The notes under the pieces were generated by a model, which was not told where the DNA came from, made no database searches, and saw nothing but the letters and a program-made list of their open reading frames with translations. Shown here in pieces: positions 60,493-64,000 of a stretch of 64,000 nucleotides of DNA. The position numbers were made by a program, and so were the translations under genes. The stretch comes from Mermis nigrescens (Eukaryota; Nematoda; Enoplea; Mermithida; Mermithidae). How positions within the stretch are numbered: the first letter of the stretch is position 1; the number at the start of each line of letters is the position of its first letter. The stretch is from positions 21,604,290 through 21,668,289 of the forward strand of contig JAVLUZ010000142.1 in assembly GCA_036768485.1 (NCBI GenBank). Direction: 5' to 3'.

Positions 60493-61643
60493 TAGTGATG
60501 TCCTAAGTACCGGCACCGGCACCGGCGCCGGTGCCTAAGCACCGGCACCGGCCGGTGCTAGGCTGGTACCGGTGCCGGTGCTAGATAAAAGAGAAAAAAT
60601 TAGTGTAAAAAGAATAATTGAAGCTCATTTATCACCAATTTATTGAATAAAGGTGCAAAAAGGTAGCATTTTGTTAATAAAATCTTCTGATTAGCATAGT
60701 AAAACATTTTGACTGAACTTCAGAATAAGTCTTCGAGCTTTAAAAATGAATTATTCATTTAACGAAACACATCTTATTGAAAACATCAATTAACACCAAG
60801 AAGCGTGGACACTAATAAATAAAGTAAATTAAAATTAAAAACATCGACATATAGAGTGGAAAGTTCTTCTAATTCTACCATCTGTAGGCAAGAAGGATGA
60901 GTAGTTTCAGAGTAGTTTTCAAAAAAAAACTACAGAGTAGTTTTCGACTTAATTTCATCAAATCCATTTTTATTTTTCCTTTCGTGAGCAGAAGATCGTA
61001 AAACGCAGCTAGAATTTTAAAATAATTTTTATGCAAAACTTTTTCCTGCAAATTATTCAGAAAAAGCTTGTTAAAACTTTGTAAATGAACTTCTATGTAA
61101 GTCTTTTTGCATTACTAATATATCCTATGTTTGTTTTCAGAGGCTTCTGAAAATGTGAAATGATAAACTCAAATAATTTAACCTTAAAAAGTTTTTGAGG
61201 CTATTTTCATGTTTGTTTCTATTTAGTTGAAGAAACAGTGCATTAGTTAATGTAATTGACTAATGCACTGAAACCAAATTTCGATTTGACTAAAGAATCA
61301 ACTACTGCACAAGCCAATCTTGATTGCGCTACACTTAAACTTATAATACACTATTTAACTTTTATTTTTCTTCGAATTTCAATTTTATTACAATTTTTTG
61401 TTTGTTTAATGCTTAAGTGAGAAAATTAATATGTATTCATAAATTAACAATAATGAAGTCGTTACTAGCCAAATGAAATTTTGCCCTTAATATGTATATC
61501 CGGTGAAAAATAGGTACAAATTTAATCCTTTTTGAAGAAGCATAGTACACTATATAATATGCTAATGTTGCACCGGCACCGGCACCGGCGCCGGTACAGG
61601 GGGTACCGGCACCAGTAAAAAAAGCGGCACCGGGACATCACTA
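60493..61643. mobile_element. hAT element with ACCGGC subterminal repeats, 8-bp TSD
   Basis: The ends are TAGTGATGTCC on both strands, followed by clusters of ACCGGCACCGGCGCCGG. Perfect duplications GTCTTAAA lie at 60485-60492 and 61644-61651. The 1-kb AT-rich interior has no ORF, so it is non-autonomous. Confidence 0.92.
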
Positions 61644-61653
61644 GTCTTAAAGT

Positions 61654-61753
61654 NNNNNNNNNNNNNNNNNNNNNNNNNNNNNNNNNNNNNNNNNNNNNNN
61701 NNNNNNNNNNNNNNNNNNNNNNNNNNNNNNNNNNNNNNNNNNNNNNNNNNNNN
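61654..61753. other. Assembly gap, 100 N
   Basis: A run of exactly 100 N placed just after the right TSD of a hAT element and inside the capsid-like gene described next. The order across the gap is an assembly claim, not seen in sequence. Confidence 0.99.
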
Positions 61754-62064
61754 TCTTTCTAATAAGGTTGACAGGCAGTACAAGATCACCCGCTTGTGCT
61801 CCATCAGCTGAGGTTGAAATTCTGCATGCCATCAGGTTTCACGATACGAATTGCGAAATAAATATAATTTTTTGATAAATCAAACATATGCATATCAGGC
61901 GGATTACGAAATTCGTAGGTGCGGCCATTGTTCGGGCAAGAATTTTGCAGTTGAACATCGGACCAATACGATCGTCGTATTGCAACTTGTGTTGTAGGTA
62001 CAGTAAAAAGATCTAATTCGCTCTTGGTACTAGAGAGCGAATTTTCGTTTACTAATTTACTCAT
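61754..62064 (-). pseudogene. F54H12.2-like / major-capsid-like protein, N-terminal part
   Basis: From ATG at 62064 the protein reads ...SELDLFTVPTTQ... (residues 15-26), the opening of the C. elegans F54H12.2-type family that sits next to Polinton/Maverick integrase genes and is taken as the major capsid (double jelly-roll) protein of that virus-like group. The frame ends at a stop at 61804. The family-like continuation (AQAGDLVLPVNLI) is in another frame, so there is a frameshift near 61830, and then the N gap. Only about a fifth of the protein is visible. Same strand and order as the three genes to its right. Confidence 0.72.
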
Positions 62065-62109
62065 TTAGTTAGCAAAAACAACCGAACCGACTGATTTAAG
62101 TAGCTTAAC

Positions 62110-62505
62110 TTTACGGAATGATGGTTTCTAGGAAGCTTTTCTTTTTAAATACTTTAATGCTTAATGTCTTTTTACGTCGACCTATTCCTTTTCGGATTGA
62201 AAACGATCAGCTCTTTCACGTGATACTTGAGCAGCACCAGTTTTACCATGCATGCTCTACTGCACTTTCCTCTAATTTACGACCACTGGCTACATTAGCA
62301 GCAATTTTGCACCCACTGACTAGAACGTTTTTCCCAATTGTTTTCAAAAATGGTTATGTTATTCTATATAAATTTCTAAAAAAGCTGCCTAATCCTGCTC
62401 CTCTGTGATAAGGTGCATATGCTTTAAAACCACGAATAGCTCCTCCTAGCTGATACTGGGGTTGGATGCTATAGTACTCTGATAAAATTCTAGCCAATCG
62501 TTTGC
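62110..62505 (-). pseudogene. Adenovirus pVI/X-like small capsid-core protein, broken
   Basis: Two overlapping minus frames hold the expected blocks. One reads SIQPQYQLGGAIRGFKAY and then HRGAGLGSFLE (about 62477-62360). The other reads FLKTIGKNVLVSGCKIAANV followed by ASGRKLEES (about 62375-62250), and then a Lys/Arg-rich tail. The GAGLGSF..LFR-type motif followed by a helical, basic region is what is found between the penton-like and MCP-like genes in Polinton/adintovirus-type clusters. At least one frameshift and several stops break it. Assignment rests on motif plus position. Confidence 0.6.
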
Positions 62506-62534
62506 ACTATCTGGTGTGTAAATAACATGCATTT

Positions 62535-63381
62535 TCAAATATTGAAATCATGCGAGCGGTTTCTAGAATGGAGCTTGATTATAATTTTACCGAATTTAAA
62601 TGAAACATATTCGTCGGAATCTGTCTTTATATCAATTTCAATTCTTTTGATATCCTTTTTAAGGACTGAAATGTGATGTGGAACATCAAATGTTTTATTT
62701 ATGACACTACCAAACTTTCCTTGCACATCAATAGCACCCAAAAGTGGCGCCATTACGTTTCCAACGATCTGATTTGTAACTATGTTACTGTACACGTGCA
62801 TTGATTCAAAGTTATTCTTATTTATATCCGGCGCATGAGTTCTAAGTACTTTAATAGAATTTCTTGTCTGATATTAAGTTATACTTTGTTTGAACAATTG
62901 TATTATCATTACTGAATACTCTAGTAGGTTTGGCGTCCGATGTATATTTATATATCGGTTGATCAAACCCTAGAATTCCACACAGTTGCTCATTTGCATA
63001 TACTCCTTAAACAATTGAGGGATCTATGGTAAAAATCACTTGGTTAGTGGAAGCATTATATTCTATACGCACAGCATTTTCGAATTTTATTTCTTTTAAT
63101 CTCTTCAAAATGGCCGTATTAATAGCAGTAACAAGACTTTCTATAGTTTCGTTATTTTCAGCAGGAAAATAAATTCTTTCAAAGTTTGATTCCGCATGCA
63201 AGATTATATAATTTTTACCTTGCTTAATCGTATACCAAGAATGGGGATAAATGAATTCTACTAAACTAACTTCCCAGTCACATTCTAATCTTATTCTGTT
63301 GGGCAACGTGACCCGAAAATTGGAAGCTGTACTATCTCTTTTACTAGCTAAGCTTATATAAAACTGACCGTGCTCTAGCAT
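62535..63381 (-). pseudogene. Penton-like / minor capsid-like protein of a Polinton-type element
   Basis: The N-terminal half (63007-63381, 124 codons) reads FYISLASKRDSTASNFRVTL and LECDWEVSLVEFIYPHSWYT, the beginning of a protein constantly found beside F54H12.2-type genes in invertebrate genomes. The C-terminal half (62535-62801) reads IVGNVMAPLLGAI, VPHHISVLKKDI and FGKIIIKLHSR, the end of the same family. A stop at 63007 and shifted frames in 62802-63006 separate the halves; the intervening sequence still carries CGILGFDQPIY. Intact length would be about 280 residues. The exact virion role (penton or minor capsid) is an inference from gene order. Confidence 0.75.
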
Positions 63382-63577
63382 GTCTACTCGCTAAGAGAAA
63401 AATTCACAAATGAATAAATTCGTAAAACGTTAGATTTATATAAATTTCATTTTCCAGTAAGGAATACAAAGTTGCAAATCAGGTCAAAAGCAGCACGAAC
63501 TAGGGCATACATTGTTAACCTTTTGCATAAAGTTACATATAATACTATCATAATGCATCAAATTCGGTGTAAAGTAT

Positions 63578-63961
63578 TTAAAAATTGAATTCCATAGCAA
63601 TATTACGACATCTATGAAACAAGAAGAAAATACAATAAAGTCCACAGGTAGCGCTAAACGAACTCTGATAGCGTGTCTTATTTAAATTTTGCGTTTTGCT
63701 ATTTCTACGCATAAAATGATTAAAAGATTCTACGAAAGGCGGTAATCCCAATGAATCAAAACAATCAACATTGCCACTTAAATCAAAATAGGACGCAACC
63801 CAATGCTGTCCGCTTCGATATTGGCGATCGATATTTGCAATAAGATCAGCCGGTCAAAATGGTATTTTCCAGGGAAAATTGTCACTTGGGAAAATACCAA
63901 GGAAAATGCGTTTTAGTACCTTATCTGATTGTACAATATTTCGAATTTCGTAGCCGTTCAT
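63578..63961 (-). pseudogene. Adenain-type cysteine protease of a Polinton-type element
   Basis: One frame runs from ATG at 63961 to TAA at 63578 with a single in-frame TGA at codon 36. It contains GQHWVASYFD (catalytic His53), FDSLGLPP (Asp69 at the acidic position), QSSFSATCGLYC (oxyanion Gln99 and nucleophile Cys106) and a following hydrophobic helix FFLFHR. The order and spacing match adenovirus-type maturation proteases (peptidase C5), also encoded by Polintons and adintoviruses. It lies directly upstream of the penton-like gene in the same direction. The catalytic residues survive, so decay is recent or slow, but the nonsense codon leaves the copy broken. Confidence 0.85.
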
Positions 63962-64000
63962 GTTATATCCGTCTCAGAAATTCATTCTAATAATTGAACT

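Overview
The window reads as intergenic and intronic DNA of an animal, most likely an arthropod. The reasons are AT-rich sequence, a spliced host gene, tRNA-derived SINE heads, CR1/jockey-like LINEs, Tc1, hAT and PIF/Harbinger transposons, a Ty3/Gypsy-like retroelement and a Polinton/adintovirus-like capsid cluster. Frequent TAGGTAC-type low-complexity sequence hints at an insect such as a hemipteran, but that is a weak inference. Nothing looks bacterial, and almost all recognisable coding sequence is broken transposon sequence.

Layout. (1) 1-14.7 kb: two plus-strand exons (1252-1447 and 14335-14706) of an EXD3/mut-7-like gene with a Mut7-C domain. The roughly 12.9 kb between them is filled with mobile DNA, including a 1.86-kb tandem triplication (3.5-9.3 kb). 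The target-site duplications around its MITEs show that it arose by recombination between MITE copies. (2) 14.8-18.6 kb: MITEs and degenerate satellite. (3) 18.6-28.8 kb: nested minus-strand LTR retrotransposons. The main one carries a Gypsy RNase H-integrase region followed by a long extra ORF that begins with a DEDDy (RNase D/EXD-like) 3'-5' exonuclease domain. (4) 28.8-31.9 kb: GC-rich, hAT-like termini and an element with minisatellite arms. (5) 32.0-34.5 kb: a decayed CR1/jockey-like LINE ending in an assembly gap. (6) 34.6-37.7 kb: a two-gene PIF/Harbinger element split by a LINE fragment with a 12-bp TSD. (7) 37.7-53 kb: MITEs, a solo LTR cut by a second Harbinger, LINE remnants, satellite and dispersed hairpins. 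(8) 53-61.6 kb: SINEs, a fold-back element and three hAT-type elements with 8-bp TSDs. (9) 61.8-64 kb: a minus-strand Polinton/adintovirus-like capsid module: adenain-type protease, penton-like, pVI/X-like and F54H12.2/MCP-like genes, all broken.

The only gene likely to serve the host is the EXD3/mut-7-like one. The two most interesting systems are the retroelement carrying an exonuclease ORF and the virus-like capsid cluster. Both are pseudogenised here, so intact relatives elsewhere in the genome would be the place to test them. Boundaries were read by eye from sequence; family names rest on motifs, because no database search was possible.
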